A stretch of DNA of 64,000 bases from Cyathus striatus (Eukaryota > Basidiomycota > Agaricomycetes > Agaricales > Nidulariaceae), in contig JAOVFP010000023.1 of the NCBI GenBank assembly GCA_025738555.1, positions 2,027,355 through 2,091,354 on the forward strand, in the 5' to 3' direction. Under the pieces are notes generated by a model. That model saw nothing but the letters and a program-made list of their open reading frames with translations, ran no database searches and was not told the DNA's origin. The position numbers and the translations under genes were made by a program. Position 1 is the stretch's first letter, and each line of letters starts with the position of its first letter. Shown here piece by piece: positions 24,990-38,316 of this stretch.

Positions 24990-25593
24990 CTAAGTTTGTT
25001 GCCGATGATCATCAGCTGCAATTCCCGAACCTGATAAAATGAGCTCGGTCTCACCCGTCTTTAAGCAAGAGATAATCTGAATTTTTGCAGTAAATTCTTT
25101 GGTCATGAGTGTGACATCTGTATTCTCGTTGAGGCCCCTTGTAATTCCTTTGGCAATTAAATCTTTCTGTCCCGTTGCTCGATTGTAAGCGGTAACGAGC
25201 GCATCAGCCCATGTTCGCATGGCCATCCCCCCGGCCATAGGCTCCCAGTTGCTGAGCTCCATCACCATATTTGTTACTCCCCCAACAACGATAGCAATCT
25301 CAGCTTCTACCTGGCCTATAGAATCCAGTCCCACAGTTATGTTAGGGAAATGCTTCTGGATAAGGCCTAAAATGGGACCATAGGTCACCCCGTCTCCCGC
25401 CTGACCGCTCCCAATCCCACCAGAAATCCACGACTTTGCTTTATCAATTGCGCTATAAATGTCTGGCCGCAGCATGGGTGATAAGACCTTCTTGGATTCA
25501 TCAGCATTCCCGGCGCTCGCAGCCGCAAGTTGACGCGTGAAATTGCGGAACATGATATAGAAGGCGCTCAAGTAGTTCAATGGCGAGATCAAG
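24990..25593 (-). CDS. Unrecognised protein, single visible exon
   Basis: A 200-codon frame, open from a good acceptor (tttctcag at 25594-25601) to the stop at 24990. There is no in-frame ATG at the exon start. The first ATG is 13 codons in, so either an upstream exon is missing from my model or translation begins there. Composition is globular and mildly hydrophobic, with Gly-rich WISGGIGSGQAGDGVTYGP, then GGVTNMVMELSNWEPMAGG and MAMRTWADALVTAYNRATGQ. No clear signal peptide and no family I can name. It lies convergent to the TEA gene and 200 bp downstream of the ceramidase stop. It could be a terminal exon of a gene whose 5' exons sit in the short gap. Confidence 0.5.
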
Positions 25594-25799
25594 CTGAGAA
25601 AGAGACCACTTTATAAGAAACGTGTGATTCTACCGCATGTAAACCTCGAGGCAGCATTCAGGCCCTAGTGGAAGACGCAAGCAGCCTAAAGCGGGGGTAT
25701 ATATGTACATACAGTAACCTAAATAGTTCCATCACATAGTCGGATAACACAAGCGTCAACAACTATTGTATAATATGGGTTGACCATAAAACTGGACAA

Positions 25800-28700
25800 T
25801 TAGGCAATAGTGAAAGATGAGGAAGTTCCGCTGAAGGATGAGATTGACCCTATGAGAGGCTTCGAGTCTCCATAATACACAAGGCGGTAGGTTCCAGCTG
25901 CAAGGCGGTCCCGATCAGCGAGCTTCAAGATACCATAAATGAAAAGAGCTCTTACCAGGTGTACCGCTTTCGATAGTCCTGGGAGATATTCATTATTCAT
26001 TTAAGCCATACATCTAGAAAGGGGGTTGTAACTCACCAAGAGAGCGTAACGGTGCTCGTCCCTAGTACCTGGGGCAGAGAATGTATCAAGCGCGGTCAAG
26101 TTCAAGCAGAAGAGTAATACATACCGTACTTGTCCTATTCCATTCATATACGGTAGAAGGGTGAGAATCCGATCTTACAGTCTTCCATTGGCCAGATACT
26201 TGCTGATCTACGGTCAAGAAAGTTCCTTCAAGTCGAAGGTTGTTCTATGAAGTAATGTTAACCCATGGTTCAAGACATGTGAGATCAGATAGACTCACTC
26301 TTGGGTTAGCGCCAACGAATTGGGCTGAAACGTTGTCTCCGGCATGGTACGGGGTGCTATTCACATCTGAGAGAACGTTACCAAATTTCTTTCCAATGGG
26401 CGCGGCGTCAAATACGACTTGAGTCTAGGTGGAGCAAAGCTACTGTAAGCCACTTGCAATGTAAGTAGATGACTCGATGATTAGCTAACCTGAAGAGAAA
26501 TGGCCTTCGAAGTTTGCTCAGGGGGTGCAGCGTCCGAAGCCGGGGTGCCAGGGGCATTATCAGCAAGGAAAGGCACAAGACTGGAGTATTTGTCGATATA
26601 CGCCTCAAGTGTATCTGAAACGGGGGTGTTACTAAGCCGCAGCCCTTACGGATTGTCAAAGAGCCCCTATGGGGTGCGAAGTACAGAAAGGACAAGTCGT
26701 CGGGAAGGAAACCAAAAATAGAAGCCGAGACTCACACTGGCCAAAGATGGTGCTTGCGCCTTCGTACCGCTGAACACCGTACTCCTCTCGCGTAGTGACG
26801 TAGTGAGCATAAGTGTTAGCCGGACCCGCTAACACAACATACGCGTCCGAGCCGAGGACCCCCGACGAGATCAATTTGACGCGAATGGCCTCTCTGTGGG
26901 TCGGGGGTTTCGTTATTCAGATCGCGAAGTGGACATGTTTAAGATGACGATGATCATGGGAAAGAAGGGAAGCCGATGGGAAGAACATGAAAAGGACGAA
27001 TCGGTCGGATTTTGTCAATGAAAGAACCACGATATGAAATATATCACAGACCTTATCCGTCTTCCAGCCATTGTAGTAAGCTCGCCTATGAAATAATAGG
27101 GTACAACCAGATTAGGATTACTATCTTAATGGGCGTCTGTTCATCCCACGACTAACCTGGCATGATGAGCATGACTGCAATTAATAGTACCAGTTAGCTT
27201 GAGCCGATATTCCAACAGAAAAGCAGATGTGCCATTTACTGATGCACAGTTAAAGGGGCGACATACCAAAGTTCCCGACTCGTAGCATCTGGATATCGAC
27301 AGTACTTGGAGACCATTCATATGGTAGGTGTGCGTAACCCTATTCAAAAATAACCACAGGTACCTATCAGTACCGTGCCGATCGGCGAGGCGGCACAAGT
27401 GTCTGCTTACCGTATTCAGAAGAATGGGTTTAGGATCTTGGCAGGCTATCTGTGCAGCAGATGGTGAGAGGGTTACCGCGCCTGAGATGTGGTGAAGGAA
27501 GTTCAATGGGCGGGACAGAACAAAGACCGATGCGGATTGGTTGAAATAGGAGCGAAAAACACCAGGTCAGCGGATCACCTTCAAGAACAAACCATGGGGT
27601 AATTAACCTTTTACGATCTCCCAGAACGGATTCCTAACCAATGCGAATGAGTTATAACGACATGACCAAGTGTGTTCTACATACTGAGGGTTGCTCGAAT
27701 TATCACCTTGAACGAAGTCAAATGCACCCGGACCATCACTGTTTGGTAGATAATAGTTAGTAAGGGGGTTTGAACGCGTTCAGCAACTGATGATGTCCGC
27801 GGAACGTAGAGCAGAAGTCACTAACGTCGTTCCACCAGCGAATGAGAAACCTGCACGGGGACGTCCGTTAGTAATTAAAGAACAGTAATAGAAAACAAAT
27901 GGGATTGTGGGGTTCTAATATATATTATAGGTACTAACCCATAGCAGCTGGACAAGTCTGCACCGTGGTGCCATTAGGAAGGGCAAACGAATGGTTGGCC
28001 CTAGAAGAGATGTAGAACATGAATCAGAGAAAGGCGCGGGAAATTTAACATCGGAGAACGAAGAGAAGCTTCTGACGCACATATTCAAATAGACATGAAC
28101 ACTCTTGACAGATCCACTGATAGGGCGGAGTGAGGAATTCATGATTGTGCGGGCGCCCTCGAATTGCTTCTCCCCGATGATTCTGTTGGACTCGAAATCC
28201 GAAATGCGGAAGCCCGGGCCACTGAACACGAGTTGGGCAAGCGTACGGTCAGTATTCGGTTGCGAAAACAATGACAATAATGAGGGTATGATATCATAAC
28301 TCACCGTCCTTTGCAATCCGCGACGGTTCCGCCACAGGTAGAATGGTCAGCGTCGCATGGCTGGCCATCATACGGCTTTCCGGGACTCTCACACACTGGT
28401 CCGAGGCTGAAAAAGGAGTTCATGCGCCCTGTCAGTACACGAGGAAAATGTACGAAGTGGGCGCTGATACACACGTGTTAGGGCTGGTATCACCGACGTT
28501 TGCTAGTCAGAGGGGAGTCATCGTCAGTCATAATCTGATATCGGTAATAGTGATATGGGAAAGAAATCACACCTTGGGTAAAGCCAGCTACAAAAGTGGT
28601 GTTCCCAGGCATAGAGTTTGGCTCGACCGATGCTAAGTTTAAAACCACAATAAGCAACGGAGGCGAACGATATCCCTAGTGTGACGATACCTTCATACAG

Positions 28701-30222
28701 ATAGGCCGCTATGCCCTTGTTATCAGAGCTGACGAGGGTGTTATTCTGTACAAGAGTATTGACCCTAAGTCAAACTCGGACCGAAAACATGACAAATAAG
28801 CTCACATTGTACAGACTCGTACCGTGAACGGCAAAGAAACTCAGGAATCCCCTGGCATTACCGTTCACATCGTCAAATCTAAGCAATGACATGTCCTTAT
28901 CCTGGTCAAACTGATACTGAGCTCGCTCATCGGCAGGATTGGCGAGGTAAGCAGTAGGGGAGCGGTTGATGTTCGCATCCAGGATAGTCGTGTTTCCGAC
29001 ACTAAGCTTCCCAGGAGCCAGACTGTTATGGGCCCTCTGTACAGCTGTGACAGTTCCTGCGACGATTGCATCTGCGGTTTGCTTTACATAGCCCAGAGCA
29101 GTGATTTGGGGAAGGAGGTTCTCAAGGTATCCGCCGACTCCAGAGTGTTGATGTGTTCCAACGAAGGCGATATTTTCGTTGGTGTACAGTCCTGGGTATT
29201 GGGAGCTAAGCTGCGATACGATGCTTCGGCGAACACCGGTATCACCCATAGCAATGTCTAGGCAGACATAGGTAGTCAATACATAGTTTCACTGGCATAA
29301 GATGTTATTCTTAGAAAGCAGCGAGTGTCATATCGTAACTTCAACGATCCCCAGCAAAATTTATTCCCGATACACTCGCAAGAGAAAGCTCCAAATGACA
29401 AAAATACACACCTGCATTGATGAAGACAATTCTGTTGCTTGGAGAAGATGCATCTGCAACAATGAAAGCGCGACTTCTCTCGCGCATGTGCAGTCCGGTA
29501 TCAGTCTGTGACAGTGAGGCATACCCCTGCGTAAAGGTTCGATAAGAAGTCGATTTCACGGGTTAAGCAGATAGATAGGTTTAGGTACCATCATGTTCGT
29601 TTCTACCACCGGGCTTGTTGAGAATAGAAGACATGAGCGATATGTCGCAAAAAACTGTCAGATGAAAGATAAGTTACCCAGTAATATCCCCAATTCCTGA
29701 ACATCAAGAATCGCTCAGCAGTGAGCCTTTCCTTTCTCTACGCAGAAAAGAGAAAACTCTGCTCACCTAGGCCCAAAAGATACTGCGCTGAAACCCCTGC
29801 ACCTTCGGAACGCCTTTGGGAAGAAACGGGCTGGTTGCTAGCAAAGCGGTGAGATACCACAGAGCGCTCGCCATAGTGTCAAAGAGAGTCTGGGGAATGC
29901 TCGAAAAGTCGAACGGTACCACAGAATGATACCAGAGAAGCGGCATTCTATCTTGACCTTGAGAAGGAGATTAATATGTTTTCCGCAATTCTAAAAATCC
30001 GTTGCAGCGTGGTAGTGACCAGGGTGGTGCGGTCATAGTTGATGGATGGGAATGAATGCTAACGGCGGGAAAGTCGTACGCGAAGCAGGATGTCATTCCA
30101 CATGGATGCTTATCACCAGGCTTCATCAAGTGAGCAGTCTGATTGGGTCTCAAGGATGACTTCGTCGCGAGAACGAAGAATAAGATGAAAGAACAAGAGA
30201 AGCAAGCAAATGACCAGCTCAT
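25800..30222 (-). CDS. Neutral ceramidase
   Basis: Neutral/alkaline non-lysosomal ceramidase, which hydrolyses ceramide to sphingosine and fatty acid; secreted or surface-bound. About 26 exons total 2,178 nt (725 residues) with no frame conflict. Exons, 5' to 3': 30222-30117, 29796-29767, 29696-29678, 29613-29589, 29526-29412, 29257-28806, 28745-28691, 28632-28573, 28502-28475, 28406-28305, 28221-28081, 28000-27939, 27850-27826, 27738-27685, 27633-27608, 27481-27411, 27339-27267, 27174-27157, 27085-27052, 26893-26736, 26614-26490, 26424-26299, 26244-26125, 26068-26037, 25978-25956, 25897-25800. Motifs: GLGIGDITGPVVETNMMGYA, the metal-site histidines in GTHQHSGVGGY and FFAVHGTSLYN, the nucleophile Ser in NINRSPTAYL, MPGELTTMAGRR, and the C-terminal AGTYRLVYYGDSKP. 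The first exon encodes a signal peptide (MSWSFACFSCSFILFFVLA); its junction across a 320-bp intron is the least certain part. Confidence 0.9.
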
Positions 30223-33200
30223 GGGTCGTCATCGACGCAAGCGACGCCCTTGAACATCATTGATTTGCGATAGCCGTTTCCCCGATGTGAAACGCACAGC
30301 CCACATAGCCCATTTATTGTACAATGAAGTGTGTCTATTCTATGATATTCATTGAAAGAAGCAGGAAGACATAATCATCGACAAAAAATAGAATACAGCA
30401 TATGACACATAGTTCGTCCACATTGTTCACGACTTCTTCTCGTTCACTATCACGACAAAATGGTATACATTACCTAGCATCACCTGCAGCGAGAAGTCTA
30501 CAAAAGGGTGGAGCATCTGCCACGAATATACCGAAAGGGCCGACGTTCGTACTGAGCGACAGGCCGGGAAGATCCTTGCTTGTGATTGATATCCTTCCTT
30601 TCGTCCGCGGGCGGAAAGTAGACAGAGCCTCCTGTAGCAGGCCTTAGTACCTGGCTTCTGGGATCTTAGGAGACAGTGCTTTCAAGTGCCTTGAGCGTAT
30701 CTCATACAGGGGAGAAGAACACAAGCTGCCGTTATAACTTCACCTGGGCGCATCGGGGATCCTGCTGGAAAGTCTCGTCAGCGACTAGTCACAACGATAA
30801 AGAAGCAAATGGGGGAAATGTCAGAGGTGCAACTGTTTGGCTTGTGCTCTGCCGTTCGTCAAGATCCTGAAGGACTACGACTGGGGCGGCAACGAAATCA
30901 TCACTCAACAAAAGAAGGATTCGGGCTTACCATTTCGAATATCCGACCTTCTTCAACTTATCCTAGACGTGACTTAACATCCTCTCGATTGTCCCTTTTA
31001 GCGATATTCATAGCAGAGGCCTGCATCGTACCGGGTTACCGTAGCGTCCGATTGCGGAGAGCTGTTGGCGAAGCTTTGCTAGGTCGGTAGCCACAGGTCC
31101 TTAATCGCAAACCGACAAAGTCCCCTTCCCCTTAGGGCCTTAGAGGCTCAAGTAACGTGATGGCGTACGCATAACGCCTTGGGATCTGCCAGTACCAGTG
31201 CCACGGTACATCTAGTTATACCTAGAGTACGATCTGCGATTCCAGGGGAATTAAGCAGATATTAAACCTTCGTGAGGATGTAGCGCAAACTATACCTCAG
31301 AGCAGTCAAAAATTGCCTCGTATGTAAGCCAACATTTAATCAGAACGGAAGGCGTTATTGCTCGGGTTCGACCGTATATTCCTCGTTTTGTAGGCTGTGA
31401 TATGGAATGAAATGAAATCCTTATCCTTCGCGATTTTTACCACTTTTAATACTTCATGGTTAGAGTAAGGATATAGAAGGAAAGCGGACAGAGCGCCTTG
31501 GGCGTTGCTTGCTTATATAGGAGAAGTATTAGTGGAGCTATCAAGAACTTTGCTTGTACTCGGTACGCGGTAATAGCTATGAATCATGATTATCAGCACG
31601 AAATGAAGATTCGGAAATGACTGAATTGAACTTACAGCTAGGTTCTCCTTGGGACAAGCAATGCTAAGACAAGATGTAAAAACGCAGACAATTAAACGTA
31701 AAGCATGCAAGTTTTAGAAAAAGTCTGATGGAAATACATTCTGCAGAGGGGGACCGACGAGGGTGGAATTGAAAAAGAGAGAGTTTTTCATGTTTTTCAA
31801 GGATTTTCGCGGTCATGTGATCGTTATCAGTTTTATGGGGGGTCCGTGCGCGATTCCGTTCGGCTACCTCAATTCGGCCCGACGCAACCGAAGCAGATAG
31901 TCACGAGTCTCAGCCAAGTCTCAGCGGGCTGTAAGTAGCTATACGTACTACATATATTTCATTTGAATAACTCACCAAGTCCCAAATATCATCAGTGCTA
32001 TTCATTAACGATGAGCGAGAGATCAATCAAATGTTTGACATTAGCTGTAGGCTCAAGAGTCAAGATGCTCTTTAGACCCTGGACTCGTCCAATAGAACTT
32101 GAACTTAAGCTAGTAGGGTGCGAATCTAAGACACAGTAATCTAACCTCACCACTGCTTATCAACCAAACAATTTCTGGAATATGGAATACATTTACAGCT
32201 TTTCACCTTATACTTCTGTGGAATCGATGCTACATATCGCAGTCTTTTTGTGTTTGTTCCGTGGCCTCCTGAAGCTCGCCCAACTTGTTCAAGCTTCAAT
32301 TCCATGCACAGTTTTATGTCTAGACATACCCATATTAATAGATAAGCAGCAAACCGCAAACCGCAAACCACGGAGATTTGGATTTACTACAGACAAAATT
32401 GAATTTTGGCGTCGTCTGACTGATGAAACGATGGACAATTATTATCTTATTTATGACTCTTCGCAAGCGAGTCGATAAGCAGGACGCATTAATATGTCCA
32501 GAAAGACACAACGGCAGATAGTGTTGAAACGGCAAGCAGACATTATCAATGATAACGGGCTTTGTAGAAGTATACAGATGAAGCTTCTTCTGACAGCAAT
32601 AATTAGAAGACAGAGGATTTCCAGCGAGGCGCCCAAGAGAGAGCGCTAACGATCCACGAAATGACCTGCCCTAATCATGATTACTACGTGGTTTCCCAGG
32701 TGTCCATCACTTGACCTTCAAGTTTGCTTCCAGTTCCTGATTCAACCTTACCGGTATACCGCTCATCCACCGAATTGCCTCTTCAGTACTCAAGAATCTA
32801 CAGCTAGCTTCTTACACAAATATGCCTCTGTCAATCTATGTGGATGTCTTGAAGGAAACGAAAGCTCGCTTAGCTGAAGGCAGCCTAATTTCCTGGAATA
32901 TCGGCAACAACCTTAGCTAAGTATTTCTCCAAGTTTCAGTTCGAACATGAACGGAGACGAGCGGTTTTATGTTAGGCTTGCGCTTTTTTTTCCCACTGAA
33001 GTTCAAAAAATTTCGCTAGGAATTTTCTAGGTCTTTCGTCTCTAGTGCGATGAGCAAGTCCGCCATATATATGTATTCTTCAACTTCCTTTGGATACGGC
33101 GTATACTTAAGAAGTTAGACAAACCGACGTGATAACTATCTATGTATGTCTTCTGGCTCTTCAACTTTTGTTAAGCTAAATTTTAGATGTAGCTTGCTAT

Positions 33201-36200
33201 AGACGAAAATATACACATATGTATACGATATCTGACTCAGAAGTTCGTATCTTCTAGCAAGACATAGTGAGCATCCGGTATTTTCAACGGCCGAACCTTC
33301 CCTTCGCTGTCGAGGTACTTCAACATCAACATATGCTACATGCAACCTATTTGGCTTCAAAGTTTGTGAGTGAGATTTATTAAAATGTGGCTGGTTTTGT
33401 ACCTCTTCCATACCCGCAGCCATTTTCCAAATTTCTTGCCATGTTTGAAACCACTTCTTCCCATGTTTTGACAGCTTCTTACGTGATATACACGTCCATA
33501 ATTATCCATACCCCTGCTCTATTCTGTATGTCAGGAGGTGTCGATAGTCAGTCTCCAATAAGACATGCACGGGTCATTTCAAAATGCATATCTATCTGAT
33601 ATGACAACTCTGAGCCATGAATACTTTTTGACATTCGGAGCCGTTATATCAACGCGTGCCGTCGATTACTTCGACTTCCCATGTTACGATACCGTGCCAA
33701 GCCTTGCTCTTTCACTGTTCCATCTCACCCTGCAACTTTGCTGTTCAGTATTCCTTTCTCAACCTGCTTCTACGAATTCAAAAGACATGCCGACGATGAT
33801 TCTACTTCTTTTCTTTATAGCTTTTTTCTTCTTTTCAACTTCTGATATTCTCTTCTTACTCTGAAGCTACCTTCTTGCCTATCCTTCAGAGGATCGAGAG
33901 CGTCGTTGTGGAGGAAAGAAGTAGAAGATAAGATGTTTATGGCGCTTAATCCGCGTGGACCTCGCTACACCTACTGTCGTTCTTGCGAGACCACGATAGC
34001 TTGAAATTCATCGCATAGACCTCCGTCGACTAATTTTTAGCAAATACATACCATCTATTTGGTGTGAGGGGAAACCCAGAGTTACGGGCAGTATGTTTTC
34101 ATGACTACTCTCTCCATCCGGTATTATTGTAATGTAGTGATTGAATCGATTCAAGAACACCGATGGAACTTGAAGATTGAGGCTTGAAACTTTGAAGGCA
34201 CACACTCCACCGCTTTCGATATATCACCGGTCAAAGTTTTATTTTCTGCGGTTGATAAGACTAAGTACGAGTAGCCTTACTTCTCACAAACTTGAATAGC
34301 GCGAGTATACAGTTGCACGAAAGAGGACACCCTCAAAATTTTCAGTATCGCTTATAACAGATGATGGTTTCTACGTATGTTTTCCCTTGAAGCAATATCG
34401 CCCATTCGCTTAAGCTTGCGTATGTTTTCACCGACGTACATGATATATTTCTCGATGGGGTATATTTGAATTGCAATCTATTCTTGCTTATAATTAGCCA
34501 TGGCCGGACCTAGTCGCATTACACTGCACAGGATTGGGCCGCAACGTACGCATGGCCAGGTTTAGACGAAGACAAATTTGGATTCCGTTTGAACTTTCGT
34601 GGTCGAGAGCTCTGAATGCCAAAACTAGGAATGAGATACTTAGAGAAACACTTCCGTTAAGTGAATCATGAGATTGCCTTCATTTCTGTTCCGGTGTTTG
34701 ATTGATCCCGGGGACAAAGCGGTGGGAGCAAGTATCGGAGACTTGAAATTACCGCCCACTGGTGAAGGTCTTGCGGTCCATGGTATTGTGTAATCATATA
34801 GACCAGAACGTAATCGACATTTCTGACCTTCGAGATCTAGTTTTAACGATCAATCATCTTTGAACACAATCAACGATCTTGAGTCAGATCACACTTAACA
34901 TACCGCCAATCCGTAGTGATCGTCATCCTCCTCTTTTACCGTTCTTATCGTGGTCATTGACGATTTGCATTCCGTTCTCAGTGTGACGCTCACGAAACGC
35001 TCACAGTCTATTTCATCATACTAACGCTAAGATAAGCGCGCATGGGCATTCATTTTGAGCTTCTTTCTTACTTATCTATCAAATCGGTTTACTATTCTTA
35101 GAGCTCCCGATAGAGTCTACAGAGAGACATCATCACCACACTAAATAGTTATTTTAAACGGCGAGTCGTTGACCGGGATGTGTGGGTATAAGTCATTGCA
35201 GGCGCTTTGTACTCAGGGCTAATCCCTCCTTGCTGCTGTGTACAGTGAGTAACTGTTCTCATACTATTCTAGTTCATGGTCTGACGTCGATGACAATCCC
35301 TGAAACAGGTACATGGTATAATTTCAGTGTCCCAGCGTTAACGAATGCAGTTCGAAAATTTTATCTTTAATACCCCAATGCCCACAAAAGTGGCTCACTG
35401 ATCGTCCTTGCATTGCCTATGTGCCACTGATGGTACTAGTTTTTGCAATGCGCCATAAGTTTTTCTTGTAGTCACGACTAGTATCTAATATGATAGCTCC
35501 AGTTGGTGTGGTAGCCTCATGGTACTGAGAATATCTTTCTTATGCATCAATGTACAGGTATTCATCTTAGAACATCACTGTCTTCCATTATGAAGAAGCA
35601 TCTTTAGGTTCCTCGAAACACTATGTATATTCAGGCCATGGCATGAGAGTCAAACCGAGGCTGTTCTCGAATCTATTCACACATATAATTTGTTGCTTTG
35701 AAACCAAATAAAGTGCCAAAACTTACTACTTCTCAAGTGACGGTAGTGGGCATTGTAAGTACAGCCATGGCTACAGGCTCCCAGCAGTAGATCCATGGCC
35801 TTGGAATTATCCGTTGATCGTACGCGGCCAGTGTAATTGTTGCATGGCGTATACGCACTGTGAGAATGAGGCATCTCCGCAGTCTCAGGTTGGACGAATC
35901 CCTCCCGAAATCAAGGATTTTACTAACGTTGCTGATCGCTACAGCCCCGACGAGAGGCCATTATGGCCTATTTTTTGATTGGGAGAACTGTTTTATCGTA
36001 ACCCTTGCTTAAACAGACATTATCTTTGTGTCAACGCATCCGCACCCCGGAGGAGGTTACGGTACACTTTCCCTTTGAAATACCTCGTTTTGAACGGCCT
36101 CAAAATTTTGTTCAGATCCTTCAGGAATACTTTAGATTCGAGTCCTGTGGTTTATGATAAGTTCATCGTTATTTCATTTCATCTGAAAGCTGCTGAATCT

Positions 36201-38316
36201 GTTAATACCCTGTTAGAAGCTTCATCACTGATTCAACATCAGTCCAAACATTCATGCTTTAGGGTGCTATGACATTCAAAGCTCCCGCTCCATCCTGCAA
36301 ATAAAACAGTAACAGAAGGCCGTGCCGCAACTCTTTCGATCAGTTGAATAATAGTTCTTTAAAGGTATGTGAGGTATGCGTTCCTGTGTTTCCTTTCACA
36401 GTGAATTAATACCGGCTCCAACTTTCATAATTATAGGCACAACAGATATCGTTTCGATACAACCTCAGATATCCGCCGTGCCATTGAAAATTCCCTATTT
36501 TGTTTTCTAAATGATGATCAGTAATGGAATTTCGCTGACATTTTTAGGTCCAAGTTGTTGTTGGCATGAACTCCCACATAGTGTTCCAGATGGCAATGCT
36601 CTTACAATTCATAGTTGCCATCTGTGTTCCGTTGCAAACATCTGGTCCACGATGCCACGTTCCCATATAGCCCGCCAAAAATGCCATGATACCACTATTG
36701 AGTACCACAGCGATTCAAGCTACCTGTCCCAGTCACTCGAGGCATAGGATTGAGGTTACATTTGATGAAATATCACTGATCGTGAAGCTTTGGTTTGACC
36801 TGCGGAGGTTGAGGGTTGTTGCGCAACACGAGTTCAACTTACAACCGATAGTAATACAGTGCAATATTTTTCTCTTACTTCCCAATCTCCTTTGTTTCCA
36901 TCCTATGACGGCTTAGAGTCGATGCGAACGATCTCCTTCCGTTCTTTCCAGTTCAGCAACCCACGGTATTTTTGTAAGGGTTGAGCGACACAGTTTTTCA
37001 ATTTTAGTACGTTAACATTTACCATTAGAGTTACCGGGACTCTACTACTGCAGCACACCCTTCCTAATATTAACAGAATGAGAATGAAAGTGGCTATCCC
37101 ATCGCGTCAGCATTGTTAAAGAGGCAATCAGCCATGTAGTCGAGGTCAAACAGAGACGATCTACCTGCGAAGGATTCCGTCGTGATTCATCTATGCACCA
37201 TCATCTACATTCGGAATAACGACAGCCTCGTGGCGTGACAAACTCATGTCGTCCTGTCACCGCGTCACCGTCATTCGGAGATGCTCTCTCTGAAGCGAAT
37301 AGGCTCAACAATTATTCACCGTAAATTTCATGGGTCATATGTATAAAGGTACACATCCTGGGTGTAAACTGGAGCAGTGGAGATAGTCGTGTACTCCGTC
37401 TATCGTTCGCCGGATAACGGAGGACAGCTAGCTAAAGATTTTATATATGTTGAAGTTTTCCGTAAATGCCCCATTTCATATTCTTCATCCGCATACGGAA
37501 GCGACTCTGTCGCGCGAAATAAACTTCATTTCTCCAACCTCAGCGTTTACAACGTTTTCCTCATAGTCGTCAAAAAGGGCAACTTCTCCAGGAACATCGC
37601 CTCGAGGCACTGGGGAGGCACTGATTCCTGCAACTACTCCCCGAACTCGAGGATAAATCTACTGCCCTTTGATAGTGCTAGTGAAAAGCTATTGGGCAAA
37701 ACAACGGCATATATGTGATAATCAAAATAGACCAGGCCGCAGGAAAACACGCAGAGCACACGAGCGCGAGCACATGATCAAAGAACATTAATGACTTACC
37801 TGTAATTCCCCATTTTTCCTCCAGCATGTGTATATGTGATGTTTGTAAATAGTGCATTATAGACGTGATTCGCGTCGACATATGTTTCTTACCGCTTTTC
37901 GACTATGGAGCAATGGAATATTCCGTTCTTCCTTGCTCCTGGGGGAGATGGATTCAATGCCACATGAAATAATCTGGTGTTAGCTGGTTCCAGCGAATCG
38001 AATCAAAGAACTGTTGCAATGCGTAAACCGCACGCCGACCAAACACCCATGTCTCGACTCCGCGCCTTTAGATGGGGGTTACAACTATTACAAGCTTGGC
38101 TCACTGAAACTCCGGATAGATGGGGGTGCATCGCCAAAACAAAGCAAGCTACGGTTCCCCATCACCATGCTTCGCGTGGCCTGCAGCTCCTAGCACGAGT
38201 ATTATTCGAGGTGAAGATGAACAGTGAACCCTACTTATACCCATCCTTTCTGCGCATACTACATCTCAACACCCCTCCTACTCACCTCCCATCTATAACG
38301 AGCTAGAGTTCCAACA
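30223..38316. other. 8-kb interval without a supported gene
   Basis: The longest interval without a gene in the window. ORFs of 60-115 codons occur in all frames but none has motifs, splice continuity or a partner. No tRNA, rRNA or paired terminal repeats were seen by eye. Composition is mixed, with no strong AT bias, unlike 56-59 kb. It may hold decayed elements beyond recognition or untranslated RNAs. Confidence 0.4.

Noticed and set aside
24990..25593. Assigning the orphan frame to a known family
   Set aside because: Length and composition alone do not support any named family, and no motif could be matched with confidence.
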